Below are positions 8,424-17,643 of a DNA stretch of 64,000 bases, piece by piece. Both the position numbers and the translations under genes were made by a program. The notes beneath the pieces were generated by a model that searched no databases, was not told where the DNA came from, and saw only the letters and a program-made list of their open reading frames with translations. Source of the DNA: Kocuria massiliensis (GTDB lineage Bacteria > Actinomycetota > Actinomycetes > Actinomycetales > Micrococcaceae); NCBI RefSeq assembly GCF_900169715.1, contig NZ_LT835161.1:558001-622000 (forward strand), in the 5' to 3' direction. Numbering within the stretch: the first letter of the stretch is position 1; the number at the start of each line of letters is the position of its first letter.

Positions 8424-9455
8424 TTATCCTCCGATTGCACTCATGCTTCGATCCGGTTGCACAAATTCGGGGGTGTCCAGCCCCACTGTGTCTTGACCGT
8501 GCGCCTTGGGTTTTACCCACATGGCTGCTTGCCATATTTCGGCGATCTCCTCGTCGGAGGCGTCGGACCGGATCGCGGTCAATAGGTCAGTTTCCTCGTG
8601 AGAAAAGAGGCAACTGCGAATCTTGCCGTCGGCCGTGATCCGAGTGCGACTACACGACTGGCAGAAGGGCTCGGTCACAGAAGCGATGATACCGACTTGC
8701 CCGAGGGGATGGGACGACGGGTCGGAAGCGCCCGGGAACACATCCCACAGTTGAGCCGGGGCCGAGCCACGGGGTTCGGTGTGCGGAGCCAAGGTGAATT
8801 TCTCCGAAAGGAGTTCCCGCATTCGTTCCGCGGTGACCATGCCGTCTCGGGTCCACCCGTGGTCGGCGTCCAATGGCATCTGCTCGATAAACCGGAGTTG
8901 GAACCCCTGATCGAGGCACCATTCCAGCAACTCGGCCGCCTGGTCGTCGTTGATGCCGTTCATGAGTACGGCGTTGATCTTCACCAGGTGAAGGCCGGCC
9001 TCTTTGGCGCCTTCTAGGCCCCGAAGAACCTGAGGGAGGCGTTGTCTCCGGGTCATCTTCGCAAAAGTTTCGGGGCAGATGGTGTCCAAGGAAACATTGA
9101 TGCGTTGCAAGCCCGCCGCGACGAGATCATCGATGCGTTTTTCCAGGCCGATGCCGTTGGTCGTGATCGACATGGGCAAGTTCGGGTGAGCTTGATGTAA
9201 CGAGCCAATAATGTGCTCTAGGTCGCGTCGGACCAAGGGTTCACCTCCGGTGAAGCGAACCTCTCTAATGCCCAAGAGGCGGACTCCGATGTCCGCGATG
9301 CGCACGGCTTCATCCGCGGTGAGCATCTCGTTCTTCTTAAGCCAGTCCAACCCTTCGGCGGGCATGCAATACGTGCACCGGAGATTGCACTTATCGATGA
9401 GGGAAAGGCGCAGATCATGTGCGATGCGTCCGTGGCGATCTTCGAGTAGTCCCAC
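8424..9455 (-). CDS. moaA: GTP 3',8-cyclase MoaA (radical SAM)
   Basis: First Moco enzyme: rearranges GTP to 3',8-cyclo-GTP, which MoaC turns into cPMP. 343 aa. Seen: the radical-SAM cluster CNLRCTYC (Cys23, 27, 30), the second cluster ligands in CQSCSRTR and RSCLF near 265-285, and the C-terminal Gly-Gly (SAIGG) needed in known MoaA. GTG 9455 has AAGGAGGATTC in front. It is the first gene of the minus-strand arm and diverges from modA. Confidence 0.97.
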   Translation of the reverse strand: MGLLEDRHGRIAHDLRLSLIDKCNLRCTYCMPAEGLDWLKKNEMLTADEAVRIADIGVRLLGIREVRFTGGEPLVRRDLEHIIGSLHQAHPNLPMSITTNGIGLEKRIDDLVAAGLQRINVSLDTICPETFAKMTRRQRLPQVLRGLEGAKEAGLHLVKINAVLMNGINDDQAAELLEWCLDQGFQLRFIEQMPLDADHGWTRDGMVTAERMRELLSEKFTLAPHTEPRGSAPAQLWDVFPGASDPSSHPLGQVGIIASVTEPFCQSCSRTRITADGKIRSCLFSHEETDLLTAIRSDASDEEIAEIWQAAMWVKPKAHGQDTVGLDTPEFVQPDRSMSAIGG

Positions 9456-9665
9456 GAATCCTCCTTACGGCCAATTCGTTGGGGTCTTGGCCTTTCTATC
9501 TACGTTACTCGCCGTGTCCAGGCCGAGAGAAAGACCGTTTATGATGCGCCACCCATCGCAGTGGGCCGCGTCACAAAAGTGAAGGGCATTGCCTCGTGCC
9601 TATACTTAAATTTCGGTCCGATCCTTGGGATCGCGATGCATCACCACACCTGCGAAGGAGCACCT

Positions 9666-10526
9666 ATGCATCAGTACAGCTCTATGAATGCCTCGACCAC
9701 AGGGGGCTCGAACCGGAAAACCCGATGGGCTCTGATGGGTGCTTCTACCATGGCGATCGGCGTCTTGGCGCTCTCGGGATGCGGAAGCTCAGGGGCGAGC
9801 GACGCCACTTCCAGCGGAAGCGCGTCCGCCTCAGACGGCGAGCAGCAGAAGACGATTACCGTGTTCGCCGCGGCATCCTTGCACAAGGCCGGGGAGGACC
9901 TCGCTAAGAAGTACGAGGCAGACCACCCGGGCGTCAAGATTTCGTGGAACTTCGCCGGTTCGTCAAAGCTCGTGCAGCAAATGCGTGAGGGAGCTTCCGC
10001 CGACCTTTTCATCTCGGCAGACCAGGCCAATATGAATAAGGCTCTGAAAACGGATGCCTTCCATAATTCGCCCGAGCCCAAAGTCATCGCCAGCAACACG
10101 CTTCAGCTGGTGACGGCTCCGGGCAACCCGGGGCACGTCTCCAGTATCCAGGACGCCGCGGATCGACCGGTGGCGGTATGCGCCCCCGAGGTTCCGTGTG
10201 GCACGTTGGCGAAATCAGCCACGGATGCCGCGGGAGTGCACCTGAATAAGGCGAGCCAGGAAGCCAATGTCTCGGCCGTTTCTACCAAGGTGAGCCAGGG
10301 TGAAGTGGACGCGGGCTTCATCTATTCGACGGACGCACTGAATTTGAAGAATGGTGGCAAGGACGTCACCGCAATCGATCTCCAAGGGATCTCGAATAAT
10401 AAGTACCCGGCGGCCATGACCACCTCCGGTCAGGACCGTTCGGACGTTAAGGACTTCTACCAGTGGTTAGCGTCCAACGATGCCCAGCAGATCCTGAAGA
10501 AGTACGGTTTTGAGCCGGGCGAATAG
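9666..10526 (+). CDS. modA: Molybdate-binding lipoprotein ModA
   Basis: Extracytoplasmic solute-binding lipoprotein for molybdate/tungstate import. 286 aa. Signal peptide with lipobox LALSGC (lipidated Cys39), a Ser-rich linker, then the ModA start ITVFAAASLHKAGEDLAKKYE, with GSSKLVQQMREGASADLFISAD where oxyanion ligands lie in the family. ATG 9666 follows GAAGGAGCACCT; the open frame from 9561 has no ribosome site. TATACT at 9601-9606 is the likely -10, without a clear -35. It overlaps modB by 17 bases. The 210-bp gap to moaA must hold both divergent promoters. Confidence 0.94.
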   Translation: MHQYSSMNASTTGGSNRKTRWALMGASTMAIGVLALSGCGSSGASDATSSGSASASDGEQQKTITVFAAASLHKAGEDLAKKYEADHPGVKISWNFAGSSKLVQQMREGASADLFISADQANMNKALKTDAFHNSPEPKVIASNTLQLVTAPGNPGHVSSIQDAADRPVAVCAPEVPCGTLAKSATDAAGVHLNKASQEANVSAVSTKVSQGEVDAGFIYSTDALNLKNGGKDVTAIDLQGISNNKYPAAMTTSGQDRSDVKDFYQWLASNDAQQILKKYGFEPGE

Positions 10527-11367
10527 TCGCAATTACGCGTTTCCGCTGTGGATGTTTGTCCCAGCCGCCATCGCTGTACTGGTGGTGGTGGGGCCGCTGT
10601 TGGGGTTGGTCATCAAGATTCCCTGGCATCGAGCCGAGGAGCTCTTGTCGGCACCCTCGGCGGTCGCGGCCCTCAAGCTTTCCCTCGGGACGGCGGTCAC
10701 TGCCACGGTGCTGTGCATCCTGGTGGGGCTGCCGCTCTCGTTGCTCTTGGCGCAATGGGCTCGACATCGCAGTGAATCGCGTGGGGGACGTGGTTCAACG
10801 CTTATTCCGGTGATGGGTGGAGGCGTCGCCTTTGTCGTGTACGCCCCATTAGTGCTCTCACCGGTGGTTTCTGGGCTTGCCCTCATGTATTTCTGGGGGC
10901 GCAATGGGCTTCTCGGGCAATTTCTTGCCTCCACCGGATTGAGCGTTTCCTTCACGCCGTGGGCGGTGGTGCTCGCGCAGGTATTTGTTTCCCTTCCCTT
11001 TTTCGTGTCCACTGCCGTGACCGCACTCTCCTCGATTCCTCGTCGATTTGAGGAAATCGCGGCGACGGAGGGGGCCCGGCGCGGAGAGATCATGCGCAAG
11101 GTGCTGTTACCCATTGCGGCCCCCGGCCTGATCACCGCCTCCTTGCTGAGCTTTGCCCGAGCCCTCGGCGAATTTGGGGCAACTATCACCTTCGCCGGCA
11201 ATATAGACGGCGTTACCCGTACCATCCCGCTGAATATTGAGCTGGGCCTGTCCTCCGACGACGTCGACGCCGCGTTGGGAAGTTGCATCATGCTGCTTGC
11301 CCTGTACATCGTCGTGGTGGCGCTGCTAGTGCTGGCCCGCTGGCTCGGCGGCCTCCGTCAACGTTAG
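10510..11367 (+). CDS. modB: Molybdate ABC transporter permease ModB
   Basis: Membrane channel subunit of the molybdate importer. 285 aa with five or six predicted spans, the first at about 12-36 (LWMFVPAAIAVLVVVGPLLG). The EAA loop that docks the ATPase reads EEIAATEGARRGEIMRKVLL, followed by PIAAPGL. The start is taken as TTG 10510 inside the end of modA with GAAGAAG upstream; ATG 10552 is possible but would cut the first span. No modC follows: the next gene is moeA, so the ATPase must come from elsewhere. Confidence 0.92.
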   Translation: MSRANSRNYAFPLWMFVPAAIAVLVVVGPLLGLVIKIPWHRAEELLSAPSAVAALKLSLGTAVTATVLCILVGLPLSLLLAQWARHRSESRGGRGSTLIPVMGGGVAFVVYAPLVLSPVVSGLALMYFWGRNGLLGQFLASTGLSVSFTPWAVVLAQVFVSLPFFVSTAVTALSSIPRRFEEIAATEGARRGEIMRKVLLPIAAPGLITASLLSFARALGEFGATITFAGNIDGVTRTIPLNIELGLSSDDVDAALGSCIMLLALYIVVVALLVLARWLGGLRQR

Positions 11368-11375
11368 GGAGTCTG

Positions 11376-12656
11376 ATGTCCGAACGTCCCTCCAAATCTG
11401 CCACCGAGGCCAGGTCGCCTCGGGAACACCTCGACCGGGTGATCCAACACCTTCGCTCCTTCGGTGCTCGGCCCCGCAGCGAAACCATTCCGGTGGGTCC
11501 GGACGCTCTCGGTCGAGTTCTCGCCGAAGACGTGTTGGCACCGTTGGACTCTCCGCGCTTCGATAACTCCCAGATGGATGGCTTTGCCCTGGCTGCCTCC
11601 GATGTCGAGCGGGAGGACCGGGTATTTCTCGTGGGGCCCGTGGTGGCCGCAGGGTCCGATCCGGAGAAGGTCTACCCGAACGGCCTGGAGCAAGGAACCG
11701 TCTGCCCGATCATGACGGGGGCGAAGCTTCCCGATGGGGTTGGCGCGGTGGTTCCCGTCGAACGCTGCGAACCGCCGGAATTCGTGGAGGCTGGCCGTCG
11801 AGTTTCCGTTCCCAAGGCACCGTCTGGGCAATTCATTCGGACGTCAGGTTCCGACATCATGCGAGGTGAAAGGGTTCTAGGGCGTGGGCAAGCTGTGACG
11901 CCCCATAGACTCGGAATCCTCGCGGGGATGGGATGCCAGGAAGTTGTGGTCCGTGCACAACCGCGGGTGCTGATCTGCACAGGTGGCGAAGAAGTTCTCG
12001 GAATGGACTCGACGGCGGAATCGCTCGGAGCAGCCGGAGTCTTTGACGCTAATGCACCCATGTTGTCGGCTTTGTGCGTCGAATATGGGCTCGACGTCGT
12101 GGGCCGGGTCCATACGAGCGACCGGCCCGAGGATGGCGCGTCTCGACTCCGGGAGGCCGTCCGGCAATACCGTCCTGACGTGATCATCACCTCCGGAGGC
12201 ATCAGCCACGGCGCGTTCGAGGTCATCCGCCAGATCATCGGTTCGAGCGCGACGTCGTGGTTCGGTCACGTATCGCAGCAGCCGGGCGGGCCGCAGGGGT
12301 ACGGTGACTGTGAGGGTGTGCCGGTGATTTGTCTGCCGGGAAACCCGGTCAGCACCCTCGTTTCCTTCCGCGTCGTCATAGCCACGGCCGCGGCGGCGGT
12401 ATGGGGGACACGGCAACCGCAGTCCGTCCAGGCGGTGCTCGAAACTCCGGTGCATGGGGTCGAGGGTAAGACGCAGTTTCGACGGGGCCGAATTGTGAAT
12501 GAAGGATCAGCTCGCAGGGTCGCCGTCGTCGGTGGGGCCGGCTCGCACCTTCTGTCACAGATGGCGGAGGCGGACTGTCTCCTTGAGGTGCCGGCCAACG
12601 CGCAACTGAGCCACGGCGACGTCGTGACAGCGCACTTGCTCAACCTCGGATGCTAG
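11376..12656 (+). CDS. moeA: Molybdopterin molybdenumtransferase MoeA (canonical copy)
   Basis: Inserts molybdate into MPT-AMP to give active cofactor. 426 aa. Seen: SPRFDNSQMDGFALA (domain III), GTVCPIMTGAKLPDG, the MPT-binding loop ITSGGISHGAFE with the usual Ser-Gly-Gly, and LPGNPVST. ATG 11376 follows AGGGAGTCTG, eight bases after the modB stop. It differs strongly from the minus-strand MoeA at 6275, so the cluster carries two paralogues. Located between ModB and MoaC, matching molybdate delivery. Confidence 0.95.
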   Translation: MSERPSKSATEARSPREHLDRVIQHLRSFGARPRSETIPVGPDALGRVLAEDVLAPLDSPRFDNSQMDGFALAASDVEREDRVFLVGPVVAAGSDPEKVYPNGLEQGTVCPIMTGAKLPDGVGAVVPVERCEPPEFVEAGRRVSVPKAPSGQFIRTSGSDIMRGERVLGRGQAVTPHRLGILAGMGCQEVVVRAQPRVLICTGGEEVLGMDSTAESLGAAGVFDANAPMLSALCVEYGLDVVGRVHTSDRPEDGASRLREAVRQYRPDVIITSGGISHGAFEVIRQIIGSSATSWFGHVSQQPGGPQGYGDCEGVPVICLPGNPVSTLVSFRVVIATAAAAVWGTRQPQSVQAVLETPVHGVEGKTQFRRGRIVNEGSARRVAVVGGAGSHLLSQMAEADCLLEVPANAQLSHGDVVTAHLLNLGC

Positions 12657-12695
12657 CCCCCCCGAGCACCACCACTGACTGATGGAGACAACACT

Positions 12696-13187
12696 ATGAC
12701 CGAAGAACCTACCGGGCTGACCCACGTTCGGGCTGATGGAACCGCCCATATGGTTGACGTGACCGCTAAAGGCGTAACGCAGCGCGAAGCCACGGCAACC
12801 GGAACCCTGAAAACTCGACCGGACGTCATCGATCTCGTCTACGCGGCGGACCTGCCGAAAGGCGACGCGTTGCCGGTGGCGCGTATCGCCGGAATCATGG
12901 GTGCCAAGAAGACGTCCGAGCTCATCCCGCTGTGTCATCCCTTGCCGCTTGGCAAAATCACGGTGGACTTCGAACGGTTGGAGGAGGGCATTCGGGTCGA
13001 GGCCACCGTGAAGACCTCGGGGGTGACCGGCGTCGAGATGGAGGCATTGACCGCTGTGAATACGGCCTTACTCGCGCTCTACGACATGATTAAGGCCGTG
13101 GATAAGCACGCGGAAATGCAAGGGATCTACGTTGTGGCGAAATCTGGAGGGAAATCCGGGGATTGGCAGCGGGAGCGCACCTCATGA
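12696..13187 (+). CDS. moaC: Cyclic pyranopterin monophosphate synthase MoaC
   Basis: Converts 3',8-cyclo-GTP from MoaA to cPMP. 163 aa, family length. Seen: [12 protein letters not shown] near the N-terminus, [14 protein letters not shown] around the active site, [11 protein letters not shown], and the catalytic Lys/Asp region [16 protein letters not shown] 12696 follows TGGAGACAACACT. Its stop overlaps the mogA start (ATGA). Confidence 0.97.
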   Translation: MTEEPTGLTHVRADGTAHMVDVTAKGVTQREATATGTLKTRPDVIDLVYAADLPKGDALPVARIAGIMGAKKTSELIPLCHPLPLGKITVDFERLEEGIRVEATVKTSGVTGVEMEALTAVNTALLALYDMIKAVDKHAEMQGIYVVAKSGGKSGDWQRERTS

Positions 13188-13681
13188 GCGATACCCGCAA
13201 GAAGACGGGACTGGTCATCGTGGCCTCTACCCGCGCTGCCCGGGGAATCTATGAAGACCAGTCCGGGCCGATTGCCGTGGAATGGCTTCAAGGCGCTGGG
13301 TTTGAGACCCCTGATGCGCTGGTCGTCGAAGACTCCCAGATCGAGGCGACGTTCGCCCGCGTGATCGAGGATCCGGAAAACCGCCCGACTTTCATTCTGA
13401 CAAGCGGTGGAACGGGTCTGAACAGTGATGATCGAACGGTAGAGGCCGTCGCCCCATACCTTGATCGGCAGATCCCCGGAATCATGCACGCCCTCTGGGA
13501 ACGCGGTTTACGATCCACTTCGACGGCGGTCCTTTCGCGAGGCGTAGCTGGCGTCGTCGGGAGGACTTTCGTGGTGACGTTGCCCGGTTCTCGTGGGGGA
13601 GTCAAAGATGGGATCGCTGTTCTGGACGGCATTTACCCGCATATCCTGAGCCAATTGGAGGATTGCCATGACCACTCATGA
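13184..13681 (+). CDS. mogA: Molybdopterin adenylyltransferase MogA/MoaB family
   Basis: Adenylylates molybdopterin before MoeA inserts molybdenum. 165 aa. Seen: [19 protein letters not shown] (MPT-binding loop), [17 protein letters not shown] (second binding loop). Start ATG 13184 overlaps the moaC stop; the upstream extension from 13163 is not needed. MogA and MoaB cannot be separated on sequence alone; context supports the adenylyltransferase. Confidence 0.92.
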   Translation: MSDTRKKTGLVIVASTRAARGIYEDQSGPIAVEWLQGAGFETPDALVVEDSQIEATFARVIEDPENRPTFILTSGGTGLNSDDRTVEAVAPYLDRQIPGIMHALWERGLRSTSTAVLSRGVAGVVGRTFVVTLPGSRGGVKDGIAVLDGIYPHILSQLEDCHDHS

Positions 13682-14147
13682 GTCAAACGGGGATCCATCG
13701 CGCGTTGCGCAGGAAACGGGGCGAGTTATCCGCGCGGACGTTGTCGAGGAGCCACTGGAGCACCTGCAGATGGAGGGGCGTGCCGCGACCATGACCCGGG
13801 CCATGGGCGCCCTCGTGGTCTTCGACGGTATTGTGCGCGATCACGACGGGGGCCGGGACGTCAGCGGCCTCACGTATACGGCCCACCCTGACGTGGGCGA
13901 GTTCATGAGACGCACGGCGGAAACGGTATCGGCGCGTCACGCGGATGCACGTCTCTGGGCTGTGCACCGCATCGGCCCCTTGGAGATCGGCGAATCCGCG
14001 TTGACGGTCATGGCGGCAGCGGCACATCGAGGGGCAGCCTTTAGTGCGTGCGAGGACCTCGCGGACTCGATCAAGGCCGAGGTTCCGATCTGGAAAGAGC
14101 AGTTTCTCCGGAATGGCTCGATCGACTGGGTAGGTCTCGATTCCTAG
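13668..14147 (+). CDS. moaE: Molybdopterin synthase catalytic subunit MoaE
   Basis: Adds two sulfurs from MoaD to cPMP. 159 aa, with a 40-residue N-terminal part longer than E. coli MoaE. Seen: GALVVFDGIVRDHDGGRDV, LTYTAHPDVGEFMRR, HRIGPLEIGESALTV and the catalytic KAEVPIWKEQF with the conserved lysines. ATG 13668 has GGAGGATTGCC in front and lies inside the last 14 bases of mogA. It closes the plus-strand Moco arm. Confidence 0.95.
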   Translation: MTTHESNGDPSRVAQETGRVIRADVVEEPLEHLQMEGRAATMTRAMGALVVFDGIVRDHDGGRDVSGLTYTAHPDVGEFMRRTAETVSARHADARLWAVHRIGPLEIGESALTVMAAAAHRGAAFSACEDLADSIKAEVPIWKEQFLRNGSIDWVGLDS

Positions 14148-14433
14148 GCCCGAACCGGCACGAAGGCGACCTTCAGGGCTACCCCCGAGGCGCCACCTGC
14201 CATTGGTACACCTATTGCCAACTCAGGTGAATTATCTCTCTGTACGCGCTATCTCGCTGGAGCTGTACCGAGGGTAGCGGCCGGAAAACAGGATTCCTGT
14301 CGCTGCACTCGGCGCCGCCACGAACTCACCTCGAGGTAACGCCGTCGTCGAATCAACCAAGCACCATTCCGGGCACGGTCGAGCAAGGATCATGTAGGAG
14401 CCAGACCGTGCACGGCAGGTGCACCAAATTCAT
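14148..14433. other. Non-coding gap after moaE
   Basis: No supported gene, RNA or repeat in these 286 bases. Open frames here lack ribosome sites and family motifs; in particular no GcvH-like lipoyl-domain protein is present. Confidence 0.6.
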
Positions 14434-14481
14434 CCACCAGCCCCGCTTATCGGTGACCCGACCGAGGAGCGGGGCTGGTGG
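14434..14481. terminator. Long hairpin between moaE and the gcv promoter
   Basis: Perfect 13-bp outer stem CCACCAGCCCCGC / GCGGGGCTGGTGG, with an inner stem TCGGT-GACCCG-ACCGA in the loop. No U run follows. Its right arm ends exactly where the gcv -35 begins. It probably stops Moco transcripts and insulates the riboswitch operon. Confidence 0.6.
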
Positions 14482-14510
14482 TTGGACGTCCCGATGTGGT
14501 GTGGCAAACT
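14482..14510 (+). promoter_or_regulatory. Promoter of the gcvP-gcvT-sdaA operon
   Basis: TTGGAC, 17 bases, CAAACT. Transcription would start near 14517, a few bases before the first glycine aptamer. Confidence 0.6.
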
Positions 14511-14524
14511 TAAGGTCAATTGCC

Positions 14525-14720
14525 GCGAAAGCGCTTTCGGGAGAGATTCGGCTCGACCGGACGCCGAAGGAGCAAACCCTCCCCGGGAAACTCTCAGGCC
14601 CATGAACCGAAAACGTCAGGCAACTCTGGAAAGGGACCCCACGGTCCCGCCGAAGGGGCAAGACGTCGCACCGTCGCGGCGTCGAAAACTCTCAGGTCAA
14701 GGCACAGAGCGGGGAGGGCA
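14525..14720 (+). ncRNA. Tandem glycine riboswitch
   Basis: Two aptamers in a row. The first runs from GGGAGAGATTCGGC through CGCCGAAGGAGCAAA to AAACTCTCAGGC (about 14539-14599); the second from AACTCTGGAAAGGGACC through CGCCGAAGGGGCAAG to AAAACTCTCAGG (about 14621-14697). The repeated GCCGAAGG(A/G)GCAA and ACTCTCAGG cores define the family. It lies 24-50 bases before gcvP, so it senses glycine and presumably turns on the cleavage genes; the expression platform is not clear by eye. Confidence 0.95.
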
Positions 14721-14743
14721 CATTCGCCGACCTCGGAGTACAC

Positions 14744-17614
14744 ATGTCCTTCATCGACCGCCACCTTGGGCCCCGCCCGTCCGACATCGCCTCCATGCTT
14801 AACGAGCTGGGATACGACTCTTTGGCTTCGTTGTCCGACGCGGCCGTGCCCGCCTCGATCAGGCGTTCCGAGCCCATGACTCTTCCCGGGCTTTCCCAGC
14901 CGCTGAGCGAAGACGAGGCAACGCGTCGACTGCGCGGGCTCGCGCACCGAAATCAGGTCAAGGTCCAAATGATCGGTCAAGGATACTCCGAGACCATTAC
15001 GCCGGCCGTTCTGCGGCGAAACATCCTGGAGAGCCCGGGTTGGTATACCTCATACACGCCCTATCAACCGGAAATCTCGCAGGGCCGGTTGGAAGCGTTG
15101 CTCAATTTCCAAAACGCCATCATGGACCTGACCGGCATGGACATTGCCAACGCGTCAATGTTGGACGAGGCAACCTCTGCCGCCGAAGCCGTCGTGATGA
15201 TGCGCCGGGCCAATCGCAAGGTCAAGGGCGGGGCGGTCGCCGTCGACGCCCGGCTCCTACCGCAGACCCTCCGCATTGTAGAGGGTCGTCTGACCGCCCT
15301 CGGTATCGAGCACCGCATCGTCGATCTCTCCGAGGGTCTGCCTGACGAGGAACTTTTTGGGGTGATCGCGGCCCAGATTGGCTCCGAAGGCCAAGTCATC
15401 GACAACACCGATCTCGCGTCCCAAGCCCACGAACGCAACGCCCTCGTGACGATCGCGACCGACCCGTTGGCTCTGACGCTGATCTCTTCTCCGGGCGCCC
15501 AAGGCGCGGACATTGCCGTCGGAAGCTCGCAACGCTTCGGCATCCCCCTCTTCTTTGGCGGACCTCACGCGGCATTTATCGCCGTTCGCCGCGGCTTCGA
15601 GAGGTCCTTGCCCGGCCGTTTGGTGGGCGTGAGCACCGACGCGTCTGGACGGCCCGCCTATCGTCTGTCGCTCCAGACCCGCGAGCAACACATTCGGCGC
15701 GAAAAGGCCACGTCTAACATCTGCACGGCCCAGGCTTTGTTGGCGATCGTGGCAGGGGCGTACGCCGTCTATCACGGTCCGGAGGGGCTTCGTCGCATCG
15801 CCGAAGAGATCCATGACAAGGCTGCATATCTTGCGGCCGGACTCGACGCCGCGGGCATCGAGCTCGCCCACGAAACCTTCTTCGATACCGTGACGGCAGT
15901 GACCCAGGGCCGCGCCGATGAGGTCATGGCCGCCGCCTTGGCCAAGGGCATCAACCTCCGCAAGATCGATAACGACCGGGTGGGCATCAGCATTGGCGAG
16001 CCGCACACGTTTGCTCAACTCGATGACGTTCTGAGCGCATTCGACGCGGCGCCTTCAGACAGCCCCGGTGCGTACGACCTCCCGGAGGAGGTGCTGCGGC
16101 AGGACGACTACCTCCGTCACCCGGTGTTCCACGCACACCGAAGCGAAACTCAGATGATGCGTTATTTGCGGGAGCTGTCCGACAAGGACCTCGCGCTCGA
16201 TCGCACGATGATTCCGCTCGGTTCGTGCACCATGAAGCTGAACTCCGCGGCCGAGATGGAGCCCATCTCGTGGCCGGAATTCGCCTCGATCCATCCGCTC
16301 GCCCCGCGGGATCAAGCGGAAGGCTGGCTTGAACTGATCCAGAACCTGGAGGAGTGGCTGACCGCGGTCACCGGTTATTCCGACGTTTCCCTTCAGCCGA
16401 ATGCCGGCTCTCAGGGGGAGTACGCCGGTCTGCAAGCGATCCGTGACTACCACCGTGACCGAGGTGAATCGGAGCGCGACGTCGTCCTCATTCCGGCTTC
16501 GGCGCACGGAACCAACGCCGCCTCGGCCGTCATGGCAGGACTGCGCGTCGTCTCCGTCGCTACGGCGGAGGACGGTTCCATCAACATCGAGGACCTGACG
16601 GCGAAAATTGAAAAATATGGTGCGCAACTTGCGGCCATCATGATCACGTACCCTTCGACGCACGGCGTGTACGAGGAGACGGTGACCGAGGTGTGCCGCC
16701 TGGTCCACGAGGCGGGGGGACAGGTCTACGTCGACGGCGCCAACCTGAATGCCTTGATGGGATTGGCCGCACCTGGCGAATTTGGGGGCGACGTTTCGCA
16801 CCTGAACTTGCACAAGACGTTCTGCATTCCGCACGGTGGCGGGGGCCCCGGCGTTGGTCCCGTGGCCGTAGCGTCGCAGCTGGCACCGTATCTCCCCGGA
16901 GATGCGGCGGAGATCGATGCCGATTCGGGCGCGGACTCACGCCGCGTCGAGGCGGTTTCTCAGGCCTTCTTTGGATCCGCCGGCGTGTTGCCCATTTCGT
17001 GGATGTACATCGCGATGACGGGAGCGGAAGGCCTCCGCGCCTCGTCGGAAGTCGCGATCCTCAACGCGAACTATCTCGCGAAGAGGCTCAACGACTACTT
17101 CCCGGTTCTGTACACCGGGCCGTCGGGATTGGTGGCTCACGAGTGCATTATCGATGTGCGGGATCTCTCCCAAGCCTCGGGAATCACCGCGGAGGATGTC
17201 TGCAAGCGCCTGATCGACTACGGCTTCCACGCCCCGACCCTGGCCTTTCCCGTAGCGGGAACCCTCATGGTTGAGCCCACGGAGTCGGAATCTTTGGAGG
17301 AACTCGAGCGTTTTATCGAGGCAATGATTCATATCCGTGCGGAAATGATCGAGGTGGCCGAGGGCCGGGTCGACGCCGAACAATCGGTGCTGCGGTTGGC
17401 GCCGCACACGGCCGAGGTCCTGACCGCCGACGAATGGGATCGCCCCTACTCTCGGAGCCTTGCCGCTTATCCGGTGCCGCGTTTGCGTCATTCCAAATAT
17501 TGGGTTCCGGTGGGCCGCATCGACGGCACCGCGGGGGACCGACACTTCGTCTGTGAATGCCCTCCCATGGAGGCTTTTGACCTCGAGGGCCCGCTGGCCG
17601 CCGAAGACGCATAA
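14744..17614 (+). CDS. gcvP: Glycine dehydrogenase (decarboxylating), P protein
   Basis: PLP enzyme of the glycine cleavage system: decarboxylates glycine and passes the aminomethyl group to lipoyl GcvH. 956 aa, the single-chain form. Seen: N-terminal [23 protein letters not shown] in the first half, and the PLP lysine in [18 protein letters not shown] at about 691 in the active C-terminal half. GGAG stands six bases before ATG 14744. Directly under the glycine riboswitch and 29 bases before gcvT. GcvH is not encoded in this operon. Confidence 0.98.
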   Translation: MSFIDRHLGPRPSDIASMLNELGYDSLASLSDAAVPASIRRSEPMTLPGLSQPLSEDEATRRLRGLAHRNQVKVQMIGQGYSETITPAVLRRNILESPGWYTSYTPYQPEISQGRLEALLNFQNAIMDLTGMDIANASMLDEATSAAEAVVMMRRANRKVKGGAVAVDARLLPQTLRIVEGRLTALGIEHRIVDLSEGLPDEELFGVIAAQIGSEGQVIDNTDLASQAHERNALVTIATDPLALTLISSPGAQGADIAVGSSQRFGIPLFFGGPHAAFIAVRRGFERSLPGRLVGVSTDASGRPAYRLSLQTREQHIRREKATSNICTAQALLAIVAGAYAVYHGPEGLRRIAEEIHDKAAYLAAGLDAAGIELAHETFFDTVTAVTQGRADEVMAAALAKGINLRKIDNDRVGISIGEPHTFAQLDDVLSAFDAAPSDSPGAYDLPEEVLRQDDYLRHPVFHAHRSETQMMRYLRELSDKDLALDRTMIPLGSCTMKLNSAAEMEPISWPEFASIHPLAPRDQAEGWLELIQNLEEWLTAVTGYSDVSLQPNAGSQGEYAGLQAIRDYHRDRGESERDVVLIPASAHGTNAASAVMAGLRVVSVATAEDGSINIEDLTAKIEKYGAQLAAIMITYPSTHGVYEETVTEVCRLVHEAGGQVYVDGANLNALMGLAAPGEFGGDVSHLNLHKTFCIPHGGGGPGVGPVAVASQLAPYLPGDAAEIDADSGADSRRVEAVSQAFFGSAGVLPISWMYIAMTGAEGLRASSEVAILNANYLAKRLNDYFPVLYTGPSGLVAHECIIDVRDLSQASGITAEDVCKRLIDYGFHAPTLAFPVAGTLMVEPTESESLEELERFIEAMIHIRAEMIEVAEGRVDAEQSVLRLAPHTAEVLTADEWDRPYSRSLAAYPVPRLRHSKYWVPVGRIDGTAGDRHFVCECPPMEAFDLEGPLAAEDA

Positions 17615-17643
17615 TCGAATCGTTCGATCAGGGAGACACGAAG

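Noticed and set aside
14419-14802. Possible small protein, or GcvH, before gcvP
   Set aside because: The frame covers the tandem glycine riboswitch and lacks the lipoyl-lysine motif.
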